64,000 nucleotides of DNA from Rhodoferax sp. (GTDB lineage Bacteria > Pseudomonadota > Gammaproteobacteria > Burkholderiales > Burkholderiaceae_C), in NCBI RefSeq assembly GCF_012927445.1, contig NZ_JABBPD010000008.1:310001-374000 (forward strand). Reading direction: 5' to 3'. The translations under genes and the position numbers were made by a program. The notes below the pieces were generated by a model, which was not told where the DNA came from, ran no database searches, and saw only the letters and a program-made list of their open reading frames with translations. Numbering within the stretch: the stretch's first letter is position 1; each line of letters begins with the position of its first letter. Of this stretch, positions 27,342-35,500 are shown piece after piece.

Positions 27342-28366
27342 CGGAGCGTCAGGTCGTTGCGTAAATGCACGGTAAAAGTACTCTGCAGCCGTAAGCGTCC
27401 GTCCGCTGCCACAGACAAATTGGAGCCCGTGTCATTGGTGCTGGCATACATGCTGCCCAGTGGGGTGAACGTGGCCGTGGTCGCTTGCTGGGCCGAGCCT
27501 ACAGAACCCCGCAGCACCAAACCCACGCGTACTGCCCGTACCCTGCGCCAGTTTTCGCGTGTGGCTGCATCGTTGCCCGCAACAGTCAATTGGTCGGCGC
27601 GCAGCCAGCGTTCCGCCACGGTGTCCTGCACGGCGGTTGCGCTGGGCGCAAGTGCTGGGGACACGCCATCGGTGCCGAAAAGAACCTGAAAGGACTCAAC
27701 CCCTTCAATCATCGGGGCGGGCCCAGCCCAAACGCCAGTAACAAAATTGTAGTAAGAACATGACAGGGAGGGTTCACCATTGGTCCCACGTGTCACATGA
27801 AAAATACTGACTGCACGGTCATTGAGATCCCCGTTCGTTAAACCGGTTTCCCCAAATCCCATGCAGTTGATCATGGTGTTGTCCGGCTTGGCGGCATCGG
27901 TCGGCGAGTTCACACCCTGGTAGCGGACTAGCAGAACGTCACTGCCATTTTTACAGGAAGTGTCATTAACGGTGCATGAAGCAGGTCTATTGCCGTTGGT
28001 GATTTTGGTGCCGGTGCTCAGAATCAGGTCGTCAGGCTGTTTGTACACCGCGTTGTTCCAGCCGTAAATATCGGGCTCTGGATCATTACCAAGTAGTTTG
28101 GCTGTTGAGCGCAGGGAAACATTGGCAGCCCCCAAATCCTGATAACCCGCTTGAATGATGACGCGTGTCAGTAGGTCGGTTGCAAAACGTTCCCGGTCAC
28201 GTAGCTGGGTGGTGGTGTCTACACTGCGGTACCCTTGCTGACCCAGCAAAAGAGCCGTTGCTGCAATCACCACGACCAGCAGACCGAGGCCAAGAGCGAC
28301 CAGCAGCTCAATCAGCGTCAAGCCGCGCTGCTTGCGGCCTGTATTGGGAAAATGGCGTGGCGTCAT
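27338..28366 (-). CDS. pilW: Type IV pilus minor pilin PilW
   Basis: A 342-residue PilW-type prepilin with site QRGLTLIELLVALGLGLLVV and Glu at +5, followed by YRSVDTTTQLRDRERFATDLL and IIQAGYQDLG. The C-terminal half has the family's VRAVRVGLVLR segment. I chose the ATG at 28366 (MTPRHFPNTGRKQ), which overlaps the pilV stop as ATGA; the longer open frame to 28459 would run into pilV. It belongs to the minor pilin tip complex. Confidence 0.88.
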   Translation of the reverse strand: MTPRHFPNTGRKQRGLTLIELLVALGLGLLVVVIAATALLLGQQGYRSVDTTTQLRDRERFATDLLTRVIIQAGYQDLGAANVSLRSTAKLLGNDPEPDIYGWNNAVYKQPDDLILSTGTKITNGNRPASCTVNDTSCKNGSDVLLVRYQGVNSPTDAAKPDNTMINCMGFGETGLTNGDLNDRAVSIFHVTRGTNGEPSLSCSYYNFVTGVWAGPAPMIEGVESFQVLFGTDGVSPALAPSATAVQDTVAERWLRADQLTVAGNDAATRENWRRVRAVRVGLVLRGSVGSAQQATTATFTPLGSMYASTNDTGSNLSVAADGRLRLQSTFTVHLRNDLTLR

Positions 28367-28980
28367 TGGGAGCTTCCAGCGGTCAGTGTCACAACGACGA
28401 CCGGTGCGCCGGTGCTTGCGGCGAATTCCAGCGTTCCGGCAGTGTTTTTTCTTGTCCAACTCATTTTCAGTACGGAGATATCTCCATCGTCAGTACAGTC
28501 CCAGCGGGGTTTGCCGGCGCTGTCAAAAGGGTCCTTGTCAAAACATACCTTGACTCTGGGGGTGGGGAGTGCGGCTTGGACGCGGCCCTGCCAGTCCGCG
28601 ACGTCCCAGGTTGCGGCGTCTTTGACGATCAGGCACCCGTCTATGAAGCAATTGACGGCCGGCGTTGCGATGGTGGCCGACGCCCCCAGGGTGGTATCAA
28701 AGAGATAAGGATTGTCTGCCGTCGTCGTTTTGATGGCTACTGTATGGTTGCCCCGCATTTTTTCGGCAAGCTCACGGGCGAAAGTAGTAGCTGCCGCTTG
28801 ATTTCGGGCTTCCTTATTGGATTGCATGGCTGTTGCCTGCATGCCCACCGCACCCAGCATGCCAATACTCAGAATAATGATGGCAACCAGAACCTCAATA
28901 ATGGAGAAACCTGATTGCCCGTGTCGTGACGAGGTGCCGCAAATGGGCGTTGCACAAGAACAGGTGGTTTGTATATCCAT
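28363..28980 (-). CDS. pilV: Type IV pilus minor pilin PilV
   Basis: A 205-residue PilV-like prepilin with an unusually long hydrophilic leader of about 23 residues before GFSIIEVLVAIIILSIGMLG. The conserved ATAMQSNKEARNQAAATTFARE helix region follows. It is the first gene of the minus-strand pilV-pilW-pilX-pilY1-pilE-fimT cluster; a promoter should lie in the 150 bp between it and nrdR, but I cannot place one with confidence. Confidence 0.85.
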   Translation of the reverse strand: MDIQTTCSCATPICGTSSRHGQSGFSIIEVLVAIIILSIGMLGAVGMQATAMQSNKEARNQAAATTFARELAEKMRGNHTVAIKTTTADNPYLFDTTLGASATIATPAVNCFIDGCLIVKDAATWDVADWQGRVQAALPTPRVKVCFDKDPFDSAGKPRWDCTDDGDISVLKMSWTRKNTAGTLEFAASTGAPVVVVTLTAGSSQ

Positions 28981-29131
28981 GCCCAAAGTGTAAAAACCTT
29001 TGGTGTGAACTTCAATGTGAGGGCCGACCGCGTATCCAGCAAGACCAACCGGCTGTCTGTCTTTGAGACTTGACTGTACTTGCTTGGACGTTTATTCCGT
29101 CTTCTCAAAGAAGCATCTTTGCTGATTGCAT

Positions 29132-29581
29132 CTACCGCCTTACCTCGTCCACGAGCGTCTTGAACTCGTCAATATCCTCAAAGCTCCTGTAAACACTGGC
29201 AAAGCGCACATAAGCTACTTTGTCGAGCTTTTTGAGTTCGAGCATGACCAACTCACCCAGTCGGGCGGAGGGCAGCTCGCGTACCCCAAGCGTCAATAGA
29301 TTTTCTTCAATGCGCTCAACCGCGCTATCCACTTGTTCGGTGCTGACCGGCCGCTTGCGCAGGGCCAGTTTCATGGAGGCCAGCAGTTTGGCGCGCTCAT
29401 ACTCAATGCGTCGACCGTCTTTTTTGACGATCGCCGGAAAGGTGACGTCCGGGCGTTCGTAAGTCGTAAAGCGCTTTTCGCACGAGGCACACTGGCGCCG
29501 ACGGCGGATGGAGTCCCCGTCTTCAGAAATCCGTGTTTCCACCACTTGGGTTTCGGAGTGACTGCAGAAGGGGCATTTCAT
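29132..29581 (-). CDS. nrdR: Transcriptional repressor NrdR
   Basis: NrdR is a zinc-ribbon/ATP-cone repressor of ribonucleotide reductase genes that senses dATP/ATP. The 149-residue protein has the N-terminal zinc ribbon (MKCPFCSH ... [13 protein letters not shown]) and the ATP-cone ([19 protein letters not shown]), and is of standard length. It follows glyA by 10 nt, a frequent pairing in proteobacteria. Confidence 0.97.
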   Translation of the reverse strand: MKCPFCSHSETQVVETRISEDGDSIRRRRQCASCEKRFTTYERPDVTFPAIVKKDGRRIEYERAKLLASMKLALRKRPVSTEQVDSAVERIEENLLTLGVRELPSARLGELVMLELKKLDKVAYVRFASVYRSFEDIDEFKTLVDEVRR

Positions 29582-29591
29582 CTCAGTTGGC

Positions 29592-30836
29592 TTATTTGTA
29601 AACCGGGAAGCGTGCGGTCAGGGTGTTGACTTTGGCGCGTACGGCGTCAATGTTGGCGCTATCCCTTGGGTTGTCCAGCACGTCGGCGATTAAGTTGGCC
29701 GTCATGCGGGCTTCTTCGTCCTTGAAGCCACGGGTGGTCAGGGCAGGGGTGCCGATGCGCACACCGCTGGTGACCATCGGCTTTTCCGGGTCGTTGGGGA
29801 TTGCATTTTTGTTGATGGTCATGTGGGCGGCGCCCAGCACGGCTTCGGCTTCTTTGCCGGTGATGCCCTTGGCGCGCAAGTCCACCAGCATGACGTGGGA
29901 CTCAGTCCGGCCGCTGACGATGCGCAGACCGCGCTCTGTGAGCGTTTCCGCAATGATGCGGGCGTTAACCAGTACTTGTTGCTGATAAATCTTGAACTCA
30001 GGCGCCAGCGCTTCTTTAAAGGCTACCGCTTTGGCTGCAATCACATGCATCAGCGGGCCACCTTGCAGGCCGGGGAAGATGGCGCTGTTGATGGCCTTCT
30101 CGTGCTGGGCTTTCATCAGAATAATGCCGCCACGGGGGCCGCGCAGGCTCTTGTGGGTGGTTGAGGTCACGATGTCGGCATGTGGCACGGGGTTGGGGTA
30201 CACGCCAGCGGCAATCAGGCCCGCGTAGTGCGCCATGTCGACCATAAAGATAGCACCCACATCTTTGGCCACTTTGGCAAAGCGTTCAAAGTCGATGCGC
30301 AGGCTGTAGGCCGAGGCGCCGGCAATGATGAGCTTGGGTTTGGACTCATGGGCTTTGCGCTCCATGGCGTCGTAGTCAATCTCTTCTTTATCGTTCAGGC
30401 CATAGCTGACGACGTTGAACCACTTGCCGCTCATGTTCAGGGCCATGCCGTGGGTCAGGTGACCACCTTCAGCCAGGCTCATGCCCATGATGGTGTCGCC
30501 GGGTTTCAAAAAGGCGAGAAACACCGCTTCGTTGGCCGATGCGCCGCAATGCGGTTGCACGTTGGCAGCTTCGGCGCCAAAAATCTGTTTGACGCGGTCA
30601 ATCGCCAGTTGCTCGGCGATGTCCACATATTCGCAACCGCCGTAGTAGCGACGGCCAGGGTAGCCTTCGGCGTATTTGTTGGTGAGCTGTGTGCCCTGCG
30701 CGGCCATGACGGCAGGCGAGGCGTAGTTTTCGCTGGCGATCAGCTCGATGTGCTGTTCTTGGCGGGCGTTTTCAGCCTGGATGGCAGCAAAGATTTCGGG
30801 ATCAGTTTGCTCAATGAGAATGTTACGGTCGTACAT
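29592..30836 (-). CDS. glyA: Serine hydroxymethyltransferase
   Basis: This enzyme interconverts serine and glycine with tetrahydrofolate as one-carbon carrier. The 414-residue protein has [20 protein letters not shown], the PLP lysine in [15 protein letters not shown], and [19 protein letters not shown] precedes the ATG. Expression is very likely controlled by the ZTP riboswitch in its leader (30886-31012), which links one-carbon supply to the folate-starvation alarmone ZTP. nrdR is cotranscribed downstream. Confidence 0.97.
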   Translation of the reverse strand: MYDRNILIEQTDPEIFAAIQAENARQEQHIELIASENYASPAVMAAQGTQLTNKYAEGYPGRRYYGGCEYVDIAEQLAIDRVKQIFGAEAANVQPHCGASANEAVFLAFLKPGDTIMGMSLAEGGHLTHGMALNMSGKWFNVVSYGLNDKEEIDYDAMERKAHESKPKLIIAGASAYSLRIDFERFAKVAKDVGAIFMVDMAHYAGLIAAGVYPNPVPHADIVTSTTHKSLRGPRGGIILMKAQHEKAINSAIFPGLQGGPLMHVIAAKAVAFKEALAPEFKIYQQQVLVNARIIAETLTERGLRIVSGRTESHVMLVDLRAKGITGKEAEAVLGAAHMTINKNAIPNDPEKPMVTSGVRIGTPALTTRGFKDEEARMTANLIADVLDNPRDSANIDAVRAKVNTLTARFPVYK

Positions 30837-30885
30837 GGCAGTCCTTAAAGACGATGGGCCTGGGGATCATGCATTTGATCCCAGG

Positions 30886-31012
30886 GCTGCCCAGGCGAAC
30901 GGCTAAACACATGGGCCACCTTGGCCATGCGGCACGCTCCCCCGTGGTATTCCCACTTCAGCGTCTCAACCCCAGAAGGGTTGATCGCCTATCGCCAGTC
31001 GCGTGCGCGTTG
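30886..31012 (-). ncRNA. ZTP (pfl motif) riboswitch in the glyA leader
   Basis: On the minus strand the leader contains, in order, CGCGACUGGCGAUAG, a variable hairpin, GUGGGAAUACCACGGGGGAG, a variable linker with a small hairpin, and CCGUUCGCCUGGGCA. These are the conserved blocks of the ZTP aptamer, including the 3' strand that forms the pseudoknot. Association with glyA is known for this class. The aptamer ends about 50 nt before the glyA start. Downstream, GGGATCAAATGCATGATCCC forms a hairpin, and CCCAGGC (30858-30864) could pair with GCCTGGG of the aptamer, a plausible switch. Confidence 0.88.
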
Positions 31013-31053
31013 AGTTTAACTGACAAGCCGCCGCATCTGGCAAACCCTGTAAA

Positions 31054-31863
31054 TCAGGAGCCGGACAACATCGCCACTTTTTCAGGGCCTTCATTGGATT
31101 TGATCGTGGCTGGCGCAGTCACCGTTTGGGGCGCGGTGAATTGCATTGAACGGCCTTTGGCGACCATTTGCAGGCGGGCATGTTCTGCCATCACCTTGCC
31201 GGCGTAGCCGCCATCATCTTCAATATTGGCCGCGCCCACGTAATACCGCAGGCCGCCTTCCATCGAGCCAGCGCGGGCAATGCATTCCTGCAGGACCTTG
31301 ACGCCTACCCGCAGGTTGGTCAGCGGGTCAAAGGCCGCCAGTTTGCCGCCAAAGCTGTCGTACTTGTCGCTGTGTACTTTGGTCATCACCTGCATCAGGC
31401 CCTGGGCGCCTACCGGGCTTTGGGCAAATGGGTTAAACCCGGATTCCACGGCCATCACGGCCAGAATCAACGTGGGGTCCAGTTTGGTGCGGATGCCGAT
31501 CTCATAGGCTTCAGCCACCAAGGCGCTGAGTGGCTCGGGCGCCACCCGGTATTTTTTGCTCAACCAATAGGCGACGGCGGCCTGTTGTTTGGGCAGATCT
31601 TTCGGGTTACTGGCGGTGGCGCGATCAATCGCGTCGAGTTCGCCGATTGGTCCATTCACTGCGACTTGGCGGGTTTGCAGCCAACTAAAAAGTTGAAGCT
31701 CGCCCACCTGGCGCAGTTCGGGTCGTGCCGTCATAACGATAACGGCAAACATGACAGCCAGCCCGACGAGGGCAAAACTGTTATGTGTGATTACAAAGAA
31801 GCCCTGGGCAATGTCGGATGCGAAGGTTCGCAGGCCCTGGGTAAATTTTTCTGACGCGGTCAT
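31054..31863 (-). CDS. Lytic transglycosylase, SLT domain
   Basis: A 269-residue peptidoglycan lytic transglycosylase. One membrane segment at about 28-48 (NSFALVGLAVMFAVIVMTA) anchors it. The SLT domain at about 125-235 has the catalytic Glu in LAVMAVESGFNPFAQSPVGA, then QGLMQVMTKVH and YVGAANIEDDGGYAGKV. I chose the ATG at 31863 (MTASEKF) because GAAGGAAGAG lies 2-11 nt upstream; the longer frame begins at 31905. It is an isolated gene between the glyA riboswitch and an AT-rich gap. Confidence 0.88.
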   Translation of the reverse strand: MTASEKFTQGLRTFASDIAQGFFVITHNSFALVGLAVMFAVIVMTARPELRQVGELQLFSWLQTRQVAVNGPIGELDAIDRATASNPKDLPKQQAAVAYWLSKKYRVAPEPLSALVAEAYEIGIRTKLDPTLILAVMAVESGFNPFAQSPVGAQGLMQVMTKVHSDKYDSFGGKLAAFDPLTNLRVGVKVLQECIARAGSMEGGLRYYVGAANIEDDGGYAGKVMAEHARLQMVAKGRSMQFTAPQTVTAPATIKSNEGPEKVAMLSGS

Positions 31864-32230
31864 AGCTCTTCCTTCGTTCGCGTGGGCTAAAGCGTTGTTC
31901 TGCAAGCAGGGAGCAACACTTTGGGCACCTCGTTAGGTTGGTACGCTATCAATATCCTGCGTTGTTTATCGCATGTTGTGCAGAGATTTGAATATGCCGG
32001 GATCGGCAGCGGATACGGGTTATCCCTGGACTTTCACAGGGAACGCGGATTCTATGTGGACTATATATATCAAGTCAACAATAACAAATCGGTTTGTTAT
32101 GCTTAATTTGGTTCTATGAGCGATAAAATTTAGTCGGTAGATCGATTTCTTAGCACTATTTTTGATCAATAAAGGATTTTTTTGTTTGTGCGGGATCAAT
32201 CAAGGATTACATCCCGATTAAGAATTTAAT
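31864..32230. other. AT-rich gene-free stretch with a pair of direct repeats
   Basis: This region is much richer in A and T than its neighbours and carries no gene I would accept; the 61-codon plus-strand frame at 31921-32106 lacks a ribosome site and recognisable features. It must contain the promoter of the minus-strand transglycosylase. It also holds two 15-bp direct repeats, at 32164-32178 and 32194-32208, upstream of the candidate small-RNA promoter. Confidence 0.5.
32164..32208 (+). repeat. Two 15-bp direct repeats 30 bp apart
   Basis: GATCAATAAAGGATT at 32164-32178 and GATCAATCAAGGATT at 32194-32208 match at 14 of 15 positions. Their start-to-start distance of 30 bp is close to three helical turns. 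They lie 23-67 bp upstream of the putative -35 at 32231, a usual place for activator sites. Confidence 0.5.
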
Positions 32231-32259
32231 TTGAATTTTTCATGGTGCTTGTCTAGACT
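32231..32259 (+). promoter_or_regulatory. Sigma-70-like promoter of candidate small RNA
   Basis: TTGAAT at 32231-32236, a 17-bp spacer, and TAGACT at 32254-32259. The predicted start, near 32264-32266, coincides with the base of a perfect hairpin. Confidence 0.45.
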
Positions 32260-32263
32260 AAAT

Positions 32264-32477
32264 CTGCCTGTCGCATAACAGGCAGTAAGTCGGCAGTAGC
32301 CAGTCCCTACCCGCGGGTAGTAGTGATAAAGCGGCCCCGACAAATTGTGGAGGTAATCTCTTATCTCCCCAGCACTTTGGGACTTTACCCTCCCATCGTG
32401 CGAGCCCTGACGGCATGGACTTGATGTCCGCCGTCAAGCCCGGCGGAGTGGATTAGGCCAGCCGACCGGGCTTTCTT
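32264..32477 (+). ncRNA. Candidate structured small RNA or leader, about 210 nt
   Basis: The region has no open frame but dense secondary structure. The 5' hairpin is CTGCCTGT-CGCATA-ACAGGCAG (32264-32285). GTCGG/CCGAC encloses CTACC-CGC-GGGTAG. GCAC...GTGC pairs around 32371-32401. A strong stem is formed by GACGGC..GGAC with GTCCGCCGTC (32409-32435). An intrinsic terminator (GCCCGG...CCGGGCTTTCTT) ends at about 32477. A sigma-70-like promoter abuts the 5' end. It could be a free small RNA or an attenuating leader of the DUF748 gene that starts 77 nt downstream. It matches no RNA family I recognise. Confidence 0.55.
32436..32477 (+). terminator. Intrinsic terminator of the candidate small RNA
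   Basis: AAGCCCGG at 32436-32443 pairs with CCGGGCTT at 32466-32473; the inner GGC/GCC may extend the stem, and a T-rich tail (TTTCTT) follows. There is no T-run on the other strand. Confidence 0.6.
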
Positions 32478-32553
32478 GTTTATTTGTCACTTTGTTGTCA
32501 TTAATTGTTACTCCGGCCTTGATGTTGGGGTTGTTGCGTTGAAAATTCGGCGC

Positions 32554-35500
32554 ATGGTTTTCAAATTTAATCAACAAAACAAGTGGGTCAGGCGTTCGGT
32601 CTGGGCGGTGGGCGGTATCGTGGCTTTGTGGGGCGTGGCTTGGCTGGCTGTGCCGCCTATCGTCAAAAGTCAGGTCGAGAAAATCGCCAGCGCGCAACTG
32701 GGCCGCAAAGTCACGCTGGGGGCGGTTGATTTCAAGCCCTGGTCGCTGGAACTCACGGTTCATGACTTGGCCGTGGCGCGCGCGGCAGGTGTGGCCGATG
32801 CTTCTCCCCAGCTGTTCATCAAACGCTTCTATATAGATGCAGAGTTGCAGTCTCTGGGGCGACTGGCACCGGTGCTTGATGCGATTGCGGTGGATGCGCC
32901 CCATTTGAGCCTGACGCATCTGGGTGGTGGCCATTACGATGTGGATGACATTCTGAGTCGACTCAATAAATCCGCCGACAAGCCAGGCGCTGCCCCGTTG
33001 AGTTTTGCGCTCTACAACTTGGCGCTGTCGGGTGGCACGATGGATTTCACCGATAAAGCGGTCGGCAAGACGCATGAGTTGCGGGAGTTGCAGATCACGG
33101 TCCCTTTTGTGAGTAATCTTGCCTCGCAACGTACCGTGCTGGTGGAGCCGAAACTGGCGTTTCGCCTCAATGGCAGCCGCTTTGACTCCAGCGCGCAGGG
33201 CACACCCTTTGCCCAGACCCGCAAGTCGGATGCCAGCTTCAAGCTCACCGATCTGGATGTGACGCCCTACTTGGGCTACCTGCCCGCCAACCTGCCGGTC
33301 AAGGTGCAATCGGCCCTTCTGAACGCCGACCTGAAAGTTGCGTTCGAGCAGTCGCCCAAGCTGGCAAGCGTCAAACTCAGCGGCACACTGCAGGCCGGTA
33401 AGGTCCGGGTCGTGAGCGCCGGATCCAGTTCAAGTGCTTCTCAAGCGGCCAGGTCGGAAGACCCTGAGTTGCTGAGTTTTGACCTGCTCAAACTCACCCT
33501 GCTGGATGTGCGTCCGCTAGAACGGGTGGCGCGGCTGGCGGCGCTGGAATTAAGCGGACCCCGCTTGAACGTGCGCCGGAACAAATCTGGTCAGCTCAAT
33601 CTGGCGATGCTTGCCAAGCCTGAAAATGCTACTGAAAATATAGCTGGTACCGCAAGCGGGACGGGGGCTAAGGCCGTAAATGATGCGAAAGACAGTGCCT
33701 GGAAGGTTGATCTCGCCAAGCTCGTCGTGCGCAGCGGGGCGATCAACTGGACCGACGAGGGCACCGCGCCCATGGCCCGTTTGGGCTTGCGCGACGTTAC
33801 GCTGGAGGCTTCGGGCATCGCCCTGCCTTTAATGCAACCGGCACAGTTTGGCGGGTCGGCCAACCTGGCGCCTGGCGCTGGTGCCAAGACCGATAAGCCG
33901 GTGGATGCGGCTAATGTGCGCTTCAACGGCAGTGCCAGCGCGCAAGTTGCCAATGCGGCGGTCACGCTGGCTGATCTGCCGCTGGGTTTGGCCGGGCCGT
34001 ATCTGGCGCAGTTCATGACGCCCGACCTGGCCGGCACGCTGAATGCTGACCTCAACGTGAACTGGAATACCAACCCGGACCCGGCAAAACCGGCCGAGAT
34101 ATCGCTGGAGGCCCGGCAGTTGACACTGGACGGCGTCGCGTTAACGCAGGGAAAAACCAGTTTGGCCAGCGTCAAGACACTGCAAGTGGAACAGGCGTTG
34201 CTGGACCTGGAGCGCCAGCGTTTGACGCTGGGCAAGCTGAGCGTGATGCAACCCAAAGCGGCCGTGGGGCGCGGAGCCGATGGCCGTTGGATGTACGAGA
34301 GCTGGCTGAAAGCCGAGCCCAAGACCCAGCCCAAGACCAACTCGTCGGCGGCAAGCCCGGCACAGGCGTGGGCGGTGGCAATTCAGGACGTGGCGCTGGA
34401 GGGCGGGGCCGTGACTTTTGTTGATAAATCGGTCAGCAAGCCGGTGGCCTTTGACCTGTCGGCGCTTTCGCTTCAGTTGAAAAATTTCTCGACCACCGAC
34501 AACAAGCCGTTTGCCGCCAATGTTTCAACCCAGATTCGCGCCGGGCGACGCGAAGCGGGGCGCGTGCTTTGGCGTGGCAGCGCGGGTTTGAGCCCGCTGG
34601 CGGTACAAGGCCAGGTGGACGCGGTCCGAGTGCCGGTGCAGGTGTTCGAGCCGTATCTGGCGGACGCGCTGAACATCGACTTGATCAGGGCCGACGCCAG
34701 CTTCAAAGGCAAAGTGAACTACGCGCAGACGGCGGCCGGCCCGGTGCTGAAACTGGGCGGCGATGCCCGCATTGAAGATTTTCAGGCCAACAACACGGCG
34801 CCCACTGCGGCGAAGCGCGCCGGGCTGGTGGCTTCTGGCCCGCGCCAGAGTCAGAGCGGCGAGGAGTTGTTGAACTGGAAGCTGCTGAGCTTGCGGGGCG
34901 TCAATGTGGCCCTGGCACCCGGTACCGCCACCATCGTCAGCGTGAAGGAAACGGTGTGGAGTGATTTTTTTGCCCGCCTTATTCTGAGCGAGGCCGGCCG
35001 GCTCAATTTGCAGGACGTGATGCCGTCCCCGCCGCAAGCCGCTGCTTCTTCTGCGGGAGCCGGCGCTAGCGTTCCAGCGGGCCGTGCCCAGGATGCTACT
35101 GAAGTAATAGCTGCTCGCGCAGTAACGACGGGGGCTACACCTCAAAAAGGCACAAAACCCGGACTGGCCCCGGTCATCAGCTTCGGGCCGGTCAGTTTTC
35201 TGGGGGGGCGTGTCTATTTCTCGGACCACTTTATCAAGCCCAATTACTCAACCAGCCTGACCGAGTTGACCGGCAAGCTCAGTGCTTTTTCTTCTGTCAC
35301 GCCGCCCGGCGCGAGCAATCTGGCCGATCTGGAGTTGCGGGGACGTGCCGAAGGCACGGCGTCGCTGGAGATTCTGGGCAAGGTCAATCCGCTGGTCACG
35401 CCGGTCGCGCTCGATATCAAAGGCCGGGTGCGCGACCTGGAGTTGCCGCCGCTGTCACCGTATTCGGTCCGCTATTCCGGTTACGGCATTGAGCGTGGCA

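Noticed and set aside
31921..32106. Small plus-strand frame in the AT-rich gap
   Set aside because: No ribosome site, no similarity to known peptides, and starts inside the transglycosylase promoter region.
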